A program made the position numbers and the translations under genes. From Mucidula mucida (lineage: Eukaryota; Basidiomycota; Agaricomycetes; Agaricales; Physalacriaceae), in the NCBI GenBank assembly GCA_015501055.1, contig JADNYV010000063.1:62001-126000 (forward strand): DNA of 64,000 bases. The letters run 5' to 3'. Each line of letters opens with the position of its first letter. Within the stretch, counting starts at the first letter, position 1. Shown here one piece after another: positions 1 to 11,455 of this stretch. The notes beneath the pieces were generated by a model that saw only the letters and a program-made list of their open reading frames with translations, ran no database searches and was not told where the DNA came from.

Positions 1-1178
1 TAAAATGCGGCACGTATGGTATCTTCAACTTCTTCTCTGCCAACTTGGCAGAGACAGGGATTGGAACGGACAACTTGTCTCGTCGGATGTCTTCATAGAA
101 CAACACTACTCCAGGATACCAGGGATTCGACCCTGTGAGACCGTGAGCTCTGTACCAGAGGATTAAAATAGGTCGGAGACGCACGGACTTTCCCCCAGAC
201 TGCGGGACACATCAGTATACGACAGAACACAAAAACGACAATGAAAATAGACACGCACCAACGGTTCCACTTTCCATAACGTAGTCATCGGGATAGTCAC
301 CTAGGCTTCGCTCTAGCAAGTTGTTCGTGTCAATGAGGCTTTTCTTTGATTGCCTGCCTCTACGCTTTCCACGCGTAATAGGAGTACTGGGTGTCAACGC
401 TGGACCTCCATTGATATTAGCACTTGACGGTGTGATGGCGCTAGACGATGCAACAGGCATTATGACTCCCGACCACTCTCCGAGTCCACCGAAACTTTCT
501 GCGCTACTACTGGTCCCACCCCGACCATTCTCATTGTCAGCTTCGCTCTCCAAGGAAGTCCAGTCAGAGGTGCGTTTACGCTTTTTGGAAGGCGGCGTTG
601 GTGTCTCGGAGATCACAATCGCAACCCTTCTCGCAGCCATGGCGTTCACCGAAAGTACAAGTTCGCTAGTTTCGCCGACAATGGCCTTTAGCGAGTTGCT
701 TAGGCCGATCAGCTCTAGGTGTTCGTCGATCTCGCGCTCCCGAAGATCTATCTGCTGCGACGTGAATTCATGGCGCTGACCTGGTGGCACGAGCATGTAA
801 GAATTTCGGAGAACCCAGTGAGACTTACAGTTAAAGTCAATGGTTATCTGTTGGTTTACACTGTGCAGATCTTCATTGGCGCGATTCAGGGCGTAGATGT
901 CACGCTTGAGCTTTCGTGTTTCCAGTTGGTGCTGGTTATCTATAAAAGCCTGGGTTAAATTGCCATACGAATAATGGACCACACAAGCAGGTTTACCATT
1001 TTCAATCAACTCGTTACGAAGGACAGAGATCTGCAACTTCAAGGCTTCTATGGTATCGCCGCCATCAGTGGAAGCAGTCGACGGCTGGTCTGTGCGTTCT
1101 AGTAAACAACATATATAAATATCAGACTGGAACCGAGATTAGAAGCGTACCAGCGACAAGCGACGAGTCAGAGTCCAT
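1..1178 (-). CDS. PWWP-like coiled-coil nuclear protein P1 (partial, 3' end beyond window)
   Basis: Role: probably a chromatin-associated nuclear protein, inferred from its domains only. The start was chosen at the ATG ending at 1178 (MDSDSSLVAE), followed by an intron with a GTACGC donor. An N-terminal coiled coil contains the conserved block REREIDEHLEL. A 48-base intron at 781-828 has a GTAAGT donor. It is confirmed by the hinge paralogue at 32759-34783, whose block RDIDEHLEL lies at the equivalent place. A basic stretch (KKRKR) and a Ser/Thr-rich linker follow, then GRQSKKS. The exon at the window edge encodes NPWYPGVV, resembling the core of a PWWP fold and matching RPWYPAVV in the paralogue. 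Unlike the paralogue it lacks the array of AT-hooks. The 3' end runs off position 1, so the gene is incomplete here. Confidence 0.6.
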
Positions 1179-1766
1179 CGCATAGGCGGAATTGACAGCC
1201 ACGTCAATTAAGGGCGGTCGAGTTCGCAAGTATAGGAAGAGAGCGTTCTGGATGCCACAGATCAATTCGAGCCGTCTAGCACATTACTAGCATACTGTAG
1301 ATTCGTCTGCGCTGAAGACTACTTGATAGTTGCAGTCCAAGAATTATTTGCGACGATAGAAGGGCTGAAAGTGATGGTATTGCCCCCGCCCGGCCCGGTC
1401 TCCCAAAGTTGCAGTTTGAGTTGCGCTCGCAGCAACACGTCCTGAATCCAATATGTCCATCCTTTCAAAGAGTACGCTATCCGGTGACTGCAATGAAAAA
1501 GAGGCGGCAATAGAATCTCCATGCCAGTTTAGCGAAACATCGACAATCAGTACAACAGCATAATGGTATATACAGTAAGTGTATCAATCAAATCATATAT
1601 AAATACATCGCATAGTTTGCGTACATGCACGGAAACATAGAAAGATAAATATACTTAAAACATACAGACTTGAAGTAGGTAAACAAACAAGAGCAGTATC
1701 GGGTGCAGCATTAACTGTCTGCCACCCTCAGAATTCGATCAGGACAAGTGGGCAAGAACGTCACTG
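1179..1766. other. Intergenic stretch, no supported gene
   Basis: The only notable reading frame is 67 codons on the minus strand at 1319-1522. It has no recognisable domain and no paralogue elsewhere in the window. The stretch from about 1560 to 1700 is A/T-rich and probably holds the 3' flank of the next gene. Confidence 0.4.
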
Positions 1767-4304
1767 TTAACTCCCTGCTTTCCCCATAGTCATGCTTTTT
1801 CGCATGCTCTTAATAGGCCCAAACGTTCCCAATCCCGGCGGAGGACTATCATCATCGTCATCGTCAACCTCCATCGGATCGTCCTGTGTACCACCGCCGT
1901 TCATAATGGGAGCAGGTATGGCGCCGTCCGGGTTCGGTAATGGCACAGTAAGAGCCTGCGGCGTCGACGCCACAGACGAAGGCGTCTCCGGCGGAGGGTA
2001 CAAACCCCCAGATGAAGGCGGCGCGACAGAGCTCGCGATGGACGATTCCCGAATGGATAGCGGGCTGTCAGCGTGCTCCTTCTCCGTAGCAACGACACCA
2101 TTCTCCTGCCCTATTTCCTTTCCCTTGCCTTTTTCATGACCGGCATTAAGCCCATTCACTACGACTTCTGGCAGTGGCGACAACTCCCCGTCCTCCTTTA
2201 CAATTCCAGCCTCTTGCATAGCCCCGCCGTCCTTTATAATCCCATCACCCTTGACACTGGCGACCTCCTTCTCCTTCGCACCCGCATCCTCCACGGTTTT
2301 GTCCTCGCGTCTGTCCTCTTTCATGTCCACCTTCGCAGCCTTCTTCACGCTCACGTCTTGCATTTGAACATCCTCTTGGGTGGCCAAGTGCCCGATTGTA
2401 TTCTGCCACCATCCAAACCCAGGCTCCACCGTCACCTTGAGCCTCTTAGCTGGCGGTTCATCGTCGTCATCGTCATCCCATCGCACCGCCCTCCTCTTGC
2501 CCTCCCGAACCAACAGTTTCCTTTTCAGCTCTGCCACCTCCGTCTCGAGTGCAGCCACTCGCCGGTCCTGCGTCGTCAAGGCATGCACCACCGACGGAAC
2601 AGACGGATTGATGGAAGAAAACGAAGACGCGAACGGGATTAATGCAGCGGACGAAATTGAAGGGGAGGCGACCGAGGACGAGGAAGATAGTTGTCGTTGA
2701 GGCTGCGCTGTGGAGATTGAGGACTGATGATATGTCGTCGCAGGAACAGTTATAGAGGGCGTAGCGGTATGAGATATATTGTTGCGCGTATATGGTGTCG
2801 GTTTAAACGTAGAACTCGCTGGAGCCCACGAAAAGCTCGACGTATACTTCGGTGCGGATCCATTGGTGGCCACTGTGGGGTAGACATATCCAACAGGTTG
2901 CGACTGGGCCTGGGTGGAGGTCGACGCAGCTGCAGATATCGAGCTTGAACCCTGCTTGGCCGCTGTGGTCGGCTGCTTGGGGGCTGGAGCAGCAGGTTTA
3001 GAAGCATGTGTGGGCTGTTTACCAGCAGAAGCTGGTTTGGATGGCGGCGGGAGAGGAAAAGGAGTTTGAGAAATCGAGATCTCTCTCTGCTCCTTCTTCA
3101 ATCTAAAGAGACCTGCCACATCGTTTGGCGCGGGTGTAGACGGCTTCGGGATCGGCGCGGTAGAAGCTGTAGTCGGTTTGGGCGCGGTAGGAAGTGCAGT
3201 CGTTTTGAACGCGGGTGCGGGTGCGATCATGGCTGGAGGAGCACTAGGCGGAAGAGCTTTCGGTGCAGCCTTCAGCGCGCTGATTTGCAGCGTGGGTTCT
3301 GCCATTTCAACGTCATTGTCGTCCTCCGCCGTCTGTTTCAACGGTGCTAACACAGTTGTCCAGCGCACGTCCTTCCCCCATACTTGTGTCTTGCGCCAAG
3401 ATTCCACAAAGCTGTTCGCGCGTCTAAACGACGTATGTTTGCCAGCCTCATCCCACACCCACTCACCATCGACCTCCTTGAGTCCATCAACATATTGGCG
3501 TATGGTTAAGCCGTCGTCGATTTGATCTTCGGTAAGCTTGAAGCCTTTGACGCCTTTGGTGGTTATACGCTTCCAATCTGCTACAAATCGTATCAAATAG
3601 GGGTAAAAAAGAGCGTTGAGACACTGACCAGTCTTGACCGGATCCTTGGCATATTCTTCGTCGCCGTAATTCTCCCAAAACTCCTTCAACTGGTCGGGCT
3701 CTGAGATGAGCCAGCCAAGTTTATACCTGACCAGCACTCGGTCGAACATCTCACAGCGCCACATACGAGCCATTCCCTTTGTCTCCTTGCTCTTCAATTC
3801 GTCCTCCCCAGCATCCACGTCTCCCTGCGTCTTCGCCGCCTCTAAAAAGGCCTCCGCCACGCGGGCGACATGGACTATCCCGACCCTAAACTCCTCCCAT
3901 TCTCTTTTTAGGCCCGTCGCTTCGTCCGCCTGTAGGACAAGCTTCACACTACCCCACAAAAACGCGCCCACAAACAGCAGCGGCACGCGGTATACGCTCG
4001 GTATGACTACCTTGTCACCGTTTGCGAGTTCGACTGTGGTGAAATACGTCCGGTGAGAAGGGCGCGGGGCGATGCTAAAGGCATGCGTGAGGAGAAATTG
4101 CATGATGCGTGACTTGGACCACGTAGAAGGGGTCGTAAGGTATGGCAATTCGGCGGGGTGAGCATGATAGGTGGTCGAGAGGGGGGCGCTGGGCCGCCGT
4201 GTCGTAGGGGATATGACCTCTGGCGTTGGGGTGCGGGACACTTTCATGGGTACGGGAGTTTCGGCATCTTCCTGTTTAACGCGGGCCTGCTTTCGTGGTG
4301 GCAT
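1767..4304 (-). CDS. Large low-complexity, probably nuclear protein (about 845 aa)
   Basis: The family is not recognised. The reading frame is open for 845 codons from the ATG ending at 4304 (MPPRKQARVKQED). The first 330 residues look globular, with a hydrophobic helix near residues 105-125 (VPLLFVGAFLWGSVKLVL) and many aromatic residues. Residues 330-560 are Pro/Ser/Ala/Thr-rich and probably disordered. A short coiled coil (ALETEVAELKRKLL) precedes an acidic block and a basic nuclear-localisation-like stretch (PPAKRLKV). The C-terminus is acidic (DDDDDDSPPPG). A segment near 3588-3640 has a GTCAGT donor-like start and a CAG end, and is a multiple of three, so it may be an intron or be retained. 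Nuclear location is inference. Confidence 0.7.
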   Translation of the reverse strand: MPPRKQARVKQEDAETPVPMKVSRTPTPEVISPTTRRPSAPLSTTYHAHPAELPYLTTPSTWSKSRIMQFLLTHAFSIAPRPSHRTYFTTVELANGDKVVIPSVYRVPLLFVGAFLWGSVKLVLQADEATGLKREWEEFRVGIVHVARVAEAFLEAAKTQGDVDAGEDELKSKETKGMARMWRCEMFDRVLVRYKLGWLISEPDQLKEFWENYGDEEYAKDPVKTGQCLNALFYPYLIRFVADWKRITTKGVKGFKLTEDQIDDGLTIRQYVDGLKEVDGEWVWDEAGKHTSFRRANSFVESWRKTQVWGKDVRWTTVLAPLKQTAEDDNDVEMAEPTLQISALKAAPKALPPSAPPAMIAPAPAFKTTALPTAPKPTTASTAPIPKPSTPAPNDVAGLFRLKKEQREISISQTPFPLPPPSKPASAGKQPTHASKPAAPAPKQPTTAAKQGSSSISAAASTSTQAQSQPVGYVYPTVATNGSAPKYTSSFSWAPASSTFKPTPYTRNNISHTATPSITVPATTYHQSSISTAQPQRQLSSSSSVASPSISSAALIPFASSFSSINPSVPSVVHALTTQDRRVAALETEVAELKRKLLVREGKRRAVRWDDDDDDEPPAKRLKVTVEPGFGWWQNTIGHLATQEDVQMQDVSVKKAAKVDMKEDRREDKTVEDAGAKEKEVASVKGDGIIKDGGAMQEAGIVKEDGELSPLPEVVVNGLNAGHEKGKGKEIGQENGVVATEKEHADSPLSIRESSIASSVAPPSSGGLYPPPETPSSVASTPQALTVPLPNPDGAIPAPIMNGGGTQDDPMEVDDDDDDSPPPGLGTFGPIKSMRKSMTMGKAGS

Positions 4305-5513
4305 GGCTGAAGGACGCGATGTGGGTCAAAGGCCGAGTTCCCGGGAATAACGCGAAGGAATGGAAAAGCGTAGGTTTCTTTGCCGGAAAGTGCAGTCGTC
4401 AAAAGAGTCGCCAAGTTCTCAGCGGATCAAGTCCGTTAGTCCAGGTGTGTCTGTTCGGAACTCAACCATCCGTGGAGGTAATATCAACAACTTGACGCAC
4501 TATTTTTCTCAGAAAGATGAGACTTTCTGAATAGCAGGGTGGTGCTGAATTTCTCGAGAGTTCGGCGAGATCACGCTCCCAAGTCAAGTTGTTACGACTG
4601 TAGGAACTAAAATAAAGTCAACGACCATCATACAGAATACAGTCAATTCAACGCACTACTCTCGGTCAGACGGTGAGCTTTACAAGTCTCCAAATTCCAC
4701 AACTCGATATCGCTTCCTTCCGCGTCCGCTACGAATCTCAGTCTCGACTTCTCGGGGTTCGAATCCACGTCGGTATGTTCGACTCCAAAGCACTCGCGAA
4801 GTAGCGCTCGACACTCTGCAGATAAATACAGTCCCAAATTCGAAATATCGTTCCAGTCGGTCGTCCGAGGCTTCACCTGCTCACCAAAGAAAATCCGGAA
4901 AAGTCAACATACGCCTATTCAACCACTATCCCGCACACACCCGTCCTCAGGAGCTAGCTCCGCCAGAAAGTGTCCAATAAATTCGGAGAAAGAAATGGAG
5001 TGGCGAGAAACAGCGCCTCCGATGGGAGTGGAGGAAGGCAAGCAAGGTCCAAGTGGCGATGACCAAGGTCGGATCAGATACAGACGTGCACGTGATCGGA
5101 CCACATGATGATGAGTTGAAAGTTTCACGTTCAACTTGACGTTGACTTGGAGTACCAAAGATCTACTCAGGCCCATCTATCTATCAGGAATTGTTAGTTT
5201 CAGCACCGTCGTGGACCGCGGGATCCGCAGTGATATCGTATCACTCTCGAGCCGCCTTGCCTCCTATCTGCTCAGAACTGAATTGCTGTCAGTGCTCGGA
5301 TGGTTTGTCCCCGTCGGATTGAAGACAAACCGTAAGCTGCTCAGTACCACCACCCAAATTGTGCCATGTATGTATGTTCAGATATCAAGGTACGCATAGA
5401 AGAGGCTTGTCCAGAAGAAGCAAATATAATATGCCTAAATGTAAGATAAACTAGTAACATAAAACAAAAACGTACAACGTAAGTAATAACACCACAGTAC
5501 TGTATATACCAAT
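4305..5513. other. Gene-poor stretch with a possible degraded minus-strand gene
   Basis: A minus-strand frame at 4643-4876 (containing AECRALLRECFGVE) looks protein-like. A GTATGT...GAGCAG intron could join it to upstream sequence, but every upstream frame at 4919-5176 meets a stop before the donor. It may be a gene remnant or a gene with an unseen start. No family is recognised. The rest holds no supported feature. Confidence 0.35.
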
Positions 5514-8264
5514 TTAAAAGAATGGAAGCGACGGTCGCAGCGGTGGATTTGGTCTGGGCCTTTTCCTTGGCCTGGTATTCTCCTCCTGGTCGTCCTCATC
5601 TAGGCTGTCATCTCCACCTCGATTCCCTTCCTCCACATCCTCGTCTTCATCGAACAACACCCCAACATCCTCATCCTCCTTCTTCATGATCATGCCCATG
5701 ATCACATCAACGCTCGCCGGTGTCTCGTCCTTCAACCTCCCCTTCAACTTCCTCAGTTCCTTCACATGCGTCTTCACCGCCTTTCTCATATGTTCTGCCG
5801 ACGACGACTCCAACGCCGCCGAAAGATTCTCGTAGAGATGCACAACAGCGACATGCTCCAATACAAACTTGCGCTGATACGACGTGCGCACTGACCCGGC
5901 GTGTTTGCGCGCGTTGTCCAGCTTGCGCTTGCATGTCGCCAGTTGGTTAGTGGTGCGCTCGAGTTCCTCGGTCAAACGAGCCATTTCCGCGTCATCTATA
6001 TGAAGAGATGTAGATCAGAAACCGGTACAAAAATGAAAAGCAAAGGACAGACCTGGACTGGTACTTGTTGACGCGCGCCGTCGGTCGGTATCTCTTCCGC
6101 CATCAATAGGAGCGTTGCGCGTCCCAAGAACCCCTTTCAAAGTGTCGTATTGCACCTGTAGAGTAGCGACACGCGTCGCCAAAGCTTGCTTATCGTTCTG
6201 TTCTTCCTCATACCGCGTCTGTAGCGCACCCAGCTCGGTCTGAAGCTGCCTCACAACCTCATGCTGGTATACATTTGGATCTGCTGAGCATCAGTCACCG
6301 GTGCCCATGATACCGGAACGCTGGATAGACATACCATGAATGCTACGCGACGGCTCGCGGCTCGCTGTTCTATCTAGCTCTTTCTCCTCCTGCAATTCAA
6401 CATGTCTTTTCTGGAGCTCCATGTATTGTGTTTGAATGGAAGCCACTTGTGATTGAAGGGCGAGCTTTTCCCGTAGAAAAGCAACATTTTCAGATCGCAG
6501 GTTGTCGAGTGGTCCATGATTGCTCAACGCTGGCGTTGCCTTTGTGTCGGCGTCGTTCATACGTAGCATTAGTGTATTCTTCTCCTCTAAAAACGCATCA
6601 CGCTCGGTCTGCCGTGCTTCGGCCTCAGTCTTGAGCGCTTCCTCCAAGGATGCTAGACAATTTCGCTCAGCCGCGATGCGAAGTTTTCAAACCCAAAAAC
6701 TTACCGGCCTTCGATGTTAATTCCTCGATCTGGCTCTCATAGGCACACTTTTCAACTTGCCAGAAGTCCTTCTCGGTTTGGAGGTTATCTGGAAATGGTC
6801 AGACGGCTACGACAACGAGAAGAAACAGACCCACCGACAGTGGACAACAACAGATTCTTCTCCGCTAGAAGTGCATCCTTTTCGGTCCCCGCAGTTTCTA
6901 AATCCTGGAACATGCGGTTCGTTAAATCATCCTTCTCATCCTGGAGCGTGTCTTTATCCGCCTGCAGAGTAGCTAGCTTCCATGAGCGAAGCGACAAGCA
7001 GCATACAGAACGACGCTCACCAACTTGAGCATTCAGTTCCCGGAATAGTTCAGCGCCGCCCATGTTCTCGACTTCAAAATCTTAGTACGGCAGAGTCAGC
7101 GCAAGTACCGACTTTGATCGATGTAAACTTACCGAAAACTTTGGCCTGCAACTCGGATATTTCTCCTTCCATCCTTGATTTGTCCGCTGCGAAGAGCACT
7201 GTCAGCGAGCGAGTGAGAAGAAAAGGGGCGCTATACGTACAGCCCAGAGATCGCGTTAACGCCTCTTGCTCTGACAGTTTTCGTTTCGTCCCTGTGTAAG
7301 TCAGATGTGTAGATAACAACAGAAAAAATACGTACCTTCCAATTCGATGCTTTGTCGTCGGAATGCTGTACAATCACGTCAGTATTTAGAACTATAAATT
7401 GGGAATGGAAGAGCGCACATTCTAATTCGGCTAGGTTTCGTTTAATTTCTAAAAGGATGTCAGAAGAATGCAATGTATATTCAACGATAAACCTACGTGT
7501 CTGCGCGCGTTGAAGCTTCTCAGTCAGATCTTTGATAGTTTCGTCGCGAGCTGTTCATGTCAGGTATGAAGTAGTCGCAACACCATAGTTCAATACTTAC
7601 CGAAAATGATAGCCTGAGACTCCACAACTTTGGTCTGGAGAGCTATGAAATGTCAATATCCAGGAATACCCAACTTAAGGACTAACAGACCATCTTTTTC
7701 CTTCACGAGCGCTACACACTTGTTTGAAATATGGAGATTGAACGAAACCACGGCGTACCTGGAATCAGAACCATGTCTATCGCATCGTCGCTCGCAGTCG
7801 AACTGGAGCGAGGACTTGGATACGGCGCCTTCATGGAGGACGAACGCGAAATTCGGAGCGTTATCGGTGTAGGAGGTATCTCCGGTCCTGAGGGATCACC
7901 CTCTCTTTTCTGTCGCACCTTGGCGAGGGTGGCATCGAATACGTCCCGCGTCAAATCTGGCAGAGCCACTTGCACGCGCGAAAACATCTGGTCATCGTAG
8001 CGACTGCACAATTCCGAGTTAGCACGACATTCCGGGTTTTTACATCGAAGTTGGGTGCTGAATGCGGAACAGGGAAGATTATTGGCAATGCAGAATTTAC
8101 AAGGCTATGAGAAAGAGTTAGTTAGAGTAATACTGCAAAGACACATTTTAGGCCTTACGATGCCCAAGTCAGCGTGTTTCTCGCACCATGTTCGCAGCTG
8201 TCTGGGTTCTGGCGCGTTTTCGAGGGCAGCGCGGACGGTATTCTCGATATCTGCATCCACCGCC
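5514..8264 (-). CDS. Zn2Cys6-like coiled-coil protein D4
   Basis: Multi-exon member of the repeated D family. Exon 1 (ATG ending at 8264) is 36 codons, MAVDADIENTV to HADLGI, and ends in a phase-0 intron (GTAAGG). Exon 2 opens with the cysteine cluster: PCKFC, C-x2-C-x6-C-x8-C-x4-C-x6-C, then MFSRV. This resembles the fungal Zn2Cys6 binuclear cluster except that the fourth and fifth cysteines are 4 rather than 2 apart. Several short exons of heptad-like coiled coil follow. The C-terminal domain has KRKLDNARKHAGSVRTS and VKTHVKELRKL, then an acidic tail and RPRKRPRP, a likely nuclear signal. It is closest to D3' at 36040-38363, which has the same C-terminal blocks. It lies head-to-head with F-box gene E3, 379 bases apart. 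DNA binding is plausible but unproven. Inner exon borders are approximate. Confidence 0.7.
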
Positions 8265-8495
8265 ATGATGGGAAGAAGTGCGCGCCAATATTCTAAGCCG
8301 CAGCGGATCAGGTAATTGCCGATCCGCCATTATTATCCGGCATACAGTCGGCCGCTTTCCACTGCGAACACCTTTCAATTTCCTCGCTGCCTCTCAAGAC
8401 TTGGCCGGTCGCTTGACAAATGAAAAACAAGAACATTTTGGGTGTGCTGTGCGCAGGTGGTTTTTGTCAATGTTCACTGTCAGTTAAGATATGTT

Positions 8496-8509
8496 TGCGA
8501 TCAGGTGAC
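8496..8509. promoter_or_regulatory. F-box promoter motif, inverted core (TGCGATCAGGTGAC)
   Basis: Lies between the divergent starts of D4 (8264) and E3 (8644). Compared with the motif before E and E4 (TGCGATCACCTGACC), the flanking TGCGATCA is the same and the core reads on the opposite strand (CAGGTG for CACCTG). The core is E-box-like. Function is inferred from conservation in front of F-box paralogues. Confidence 0.4.
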
Positions 8510-8643
8510 TCTTTCTTTTGTCTCCAAAAAGACAATGAGTTCTGATTCACTTGACTTTTAACCACCACGAGCGCCATCCTATCACTACCACTGCAAGGAC
8601 TACAGCTACTTTCTTCCTCTTCTAAATCAATCTCACTCGCAAC

Positions 8644-11048
8644 ATGCCTCCTGTGGTATTGCTGCGTCGCTCCGACCGGATTGCCGGTCCTAAAGACAAT
8701 ACGGCTTCTGTCGGTACCAACACTAGGAATCGTGCACGAACAGCTCGAACCGAAAGGCCTGGCGGACCAGCGGCTTCTAACGCTTATCAAAGGATACTAG
8801 ACAGACACGGAAGCGCGCCAGGACCAGCGTTACGGTTGAGCCTGCAGATGCGCCTGCACCGACTGGTAATCAGCGAGGACTTTTGAAGCAAATCACCGAA
8901 ACTCCTCTCGATGTTTTGTTCGAGGTACGCGTCCATGATTGTTTCCCCTTCAACCGAATCTAAAGTTTATCTAGATCTTTTCATATCTAGAGCCGCTTAA
9001 TCTCCTGCGGATGAGTCGTACGACGAAGCCTCTGCGTGTCCTGCTTATGAGCAAATCATCGAGCTTCATCTGGGAGAGGGCCCGTCTGGGCATGGAGGGT
9101 CTTCCTCCCATGATCGAAGGCTTCAACGAGCCGCAATATGCGAATCTCCTTTTCGACACCCATTGTCATGTACGTACATTTTGGTATGAGACTATTCCGA
9201 TTCTCATCCAGATCTTAGAATTGCTTGAAAGCGCCAACCAAGTCCGTCCAGTGGATGATACGCATCAGGCTCTGTAATCAGTGCTTGGAAAAGAAGAAGA
9301 TGTACGTGCAGCTCCCTTTAGCCTGCTGATTATTCCTGATTTTGCGAAGCATGATGACTGAGCGCGAATTTCGCAAGGAGTTTGGGCAGTACGGACTCTC
9401 AGACGACGTACTTTCAATCACTCCACACTCAATGGCGGATTACCCTCTGAAACGCTATCACCGGCCTTCTTACGAGCTGCTTCTTGAAGAGTATAGGACG
9501 CTGGCACCTGGATCACCAGCACGCGTATCCTGGCTTACTAGGAAGAAGCAGGAGCTCCAAGGTCTTGTTTTGGTGAGGCTTTATTCCCTAAATAAATACT
9601 ACGCGTATACTCAATCTCTCGTCAAGTTTACGTTGAGTATAATATATGGCTTACATTGAGAAATCAGGCGCGCAAGAAGGCGCTGGCTTCGATTCGCAAT
9701 CAACGATTTGAAAGGTAGTATTTACCCACCCGCGACTCAGTGCGCACGATGTTCACATTTTCTGTAGTATCATTGCTCGGTTAAAGGCTGAGGGTTGGGA
9801 AGAGGAACTGAAAGTGAAAGCGACTGCCGCTGGCTTGAAGGTACATCCGCTTGTGAATCAATCTAAAGAGCTGACCGACGAAAGTACGTTTTTTTTCTTA
9901 CCACCTCTAATCACTTACCTGAGCATTACCGATGTTATTAGTGTGGGAGACCGTTCGTAGAGGTCTCGCAGAATTCATGTCTCAGCGCCGCGCTGAAGTA
10001 CTCGAGGAAAAGAAGAAACTCGTCATCAAAGGGCGCATTAGTCTTCTCGAAGAACTCGCGGATTCCCGGCTAAACGAGTTGCCCGAAATCCCGCCCAATC
10101 CTCCTGGTTCCGCGGTCTGTCTATACCAACCCTTCTTCGATATCATCAACGACACGCCAGTCGAGAAAGACGTCACGGCGAAGCTGAAGAAGGCGCTCAA
10201 GTGCCTGCCTGACACATGCGAGGATTGGAGGCAGGAGCAGGAAGAGCGTCTGAGAAAGATTCTCCGGAGGCAAGGGCGCAAGGATGATCTGACGTTGGCC
10301 GTCAACGCCTTCACCTGCGCCCAGTGCAGCTACTTGTCACCCATCCTGCAATACCCGTACTTTGCCTGCCACCGGTGCTTCGATTCAACGGCCTCCTTTG
10401 GTTTGATGACGGATGTCAGGACGGAAATTTGGAGCGTTGAGAACGTTAGAGCGCTTGATCAGGCTGATTACCGGAAGTGCGTGAAGGTTATACGGATGTG
10501 TGGGCTCGATCCGGATACGGCGACTGCTGAGGATATGGACGCGGCTGATGTGTTTTTGCGATGCGAGAAATGCGACTCGAGCGCACAGGCGATTCCCGCT
10601 CGCTGTGGGCAAGGATGCGAGCCGCCCAAGAAACGGTTCAAGAAGTTTCGTTTGATGCGCTGGCGTACAGCTATGGTGAATTGCTTTCTTTGTGTCACCA
10701 GACTGGTTTCTGACGGGCCGTATTAGAATCACGACTTTATGGAGAAGGTGTTGAAAGTGAAGGATGTCGAGCTTATTAAGTTGGGCCATGCTGAGGAGAA
10801 ACGTTTGATGGAAACTTCTGAATCGTTCGTCTGCGCCCACTGTCATGTCGAGCAGTCCGGCATCTCTAGTTTTGAGGATCATCTTCGTTCTGCGTTGGTT
10901 CTTTCTATGATTCTGGTGTATTCGTCGACCTAAATTTTCTGCTTGTAGGCATCAGATAGATGGCGAGTCTTATGGCCATTATCGACGTAGTATCAAGTAT
11001 CAAGGTTTGAATGATTGTACAGTCGACGTTCAACAGGCGATTTCTTGA
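8644..11048 (+). CDS. F-box protein E3, with a frame break near the N-terminus
   Basis: Member of the window's F-box family, putative substrate adaptor of an SCF ubiquitin ligase. The ATG at 8644 begins MPPVVLLRRSDRIAG, parallel to MPPRRSQRIAV in E4. The F-box is split by an intron: ETPLDVLFE, GTACGC donor at 8925, then IFSYLEPLNLLRMSRTT. After it come CHC/LCNQC-type cysteines and a helical central region. A Cys-rich segment follows (CAQCSYLSPILQYPYFACHRCF, CEKC), and a C-terminal CAHC-HVEQS zinc-finger-like motif before the last exon ending in TGA at 11048. The N-terminal frame (to about 8795) and the frame entering the F-box differ by one, and no plausible intron resolves this. There may be a frameshift near 8790-8800, so the gene could be damaged. 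Confidence 0.65.
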
Positions 11049-11382
11049 GTGCGGGCAGAGGAATGAAGATTGTTTATATGTAACAGACGGTGTTACCATT
11101 AGCTGCTCTGGCTGCCGTGTACTTACAGAGATGGTATAGAATATACTTGACAGTTATAACGAGGAGATAGCCGCGATTCGAGTACGACTTGAGGAATTGA
11201 ATAAATCGGATTTCAGAGAAGTAGGGCCTTCAAGGTGTCGACGTTGACTTCAAGTCGAAGAAGAGGCTATCAAGGTCGCGTTGACAGAGTGGGTTATACA
11301 CCTCATTTGTGCTTAAATGCATGATAAGGCAGTACGCATGGGCGTCCTTTGAGGTGAATTCCAGAAGTGGACAAGGGAGTCC

Positions 11383-11397
11383 TGCGATCACCTGACC
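11383..11397 (+). promoter_or_regulatory. F-box promoter motif (TGCGATCACCTGACC)
   Basis: Fifteen bases identical to those before F-box genes E (24815-24829) and E' (44149-44163, reverse strand). Here it ends 58 bases before the E4 start codon; in E it ends 67 bases before the ATG. The conserved position and sequence across diverged paralogues suggest a shared regulator site or initiator region. Confidence 0.45.
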
Positions 11398-11455
11398 GCG
11401 GCGATTTTCAGTTATCATTAACACCGGTCTCTTCCGTACCACCACCATCCATCCT

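Noticed and set aside
1767..4304. Viral or transposon polyprotein
   Set aside because: The long single-exon frame has no protease, reverse transcriptase, integrase or transposase motif, and its composition is that of a disordered nuclear protein.
4700..4790. tRNA suggested by GGGTTCGAATCC near 4755
   Set aside because: A B-box-like string is present, but no matching acceptor stem or A box lies at the right distance.
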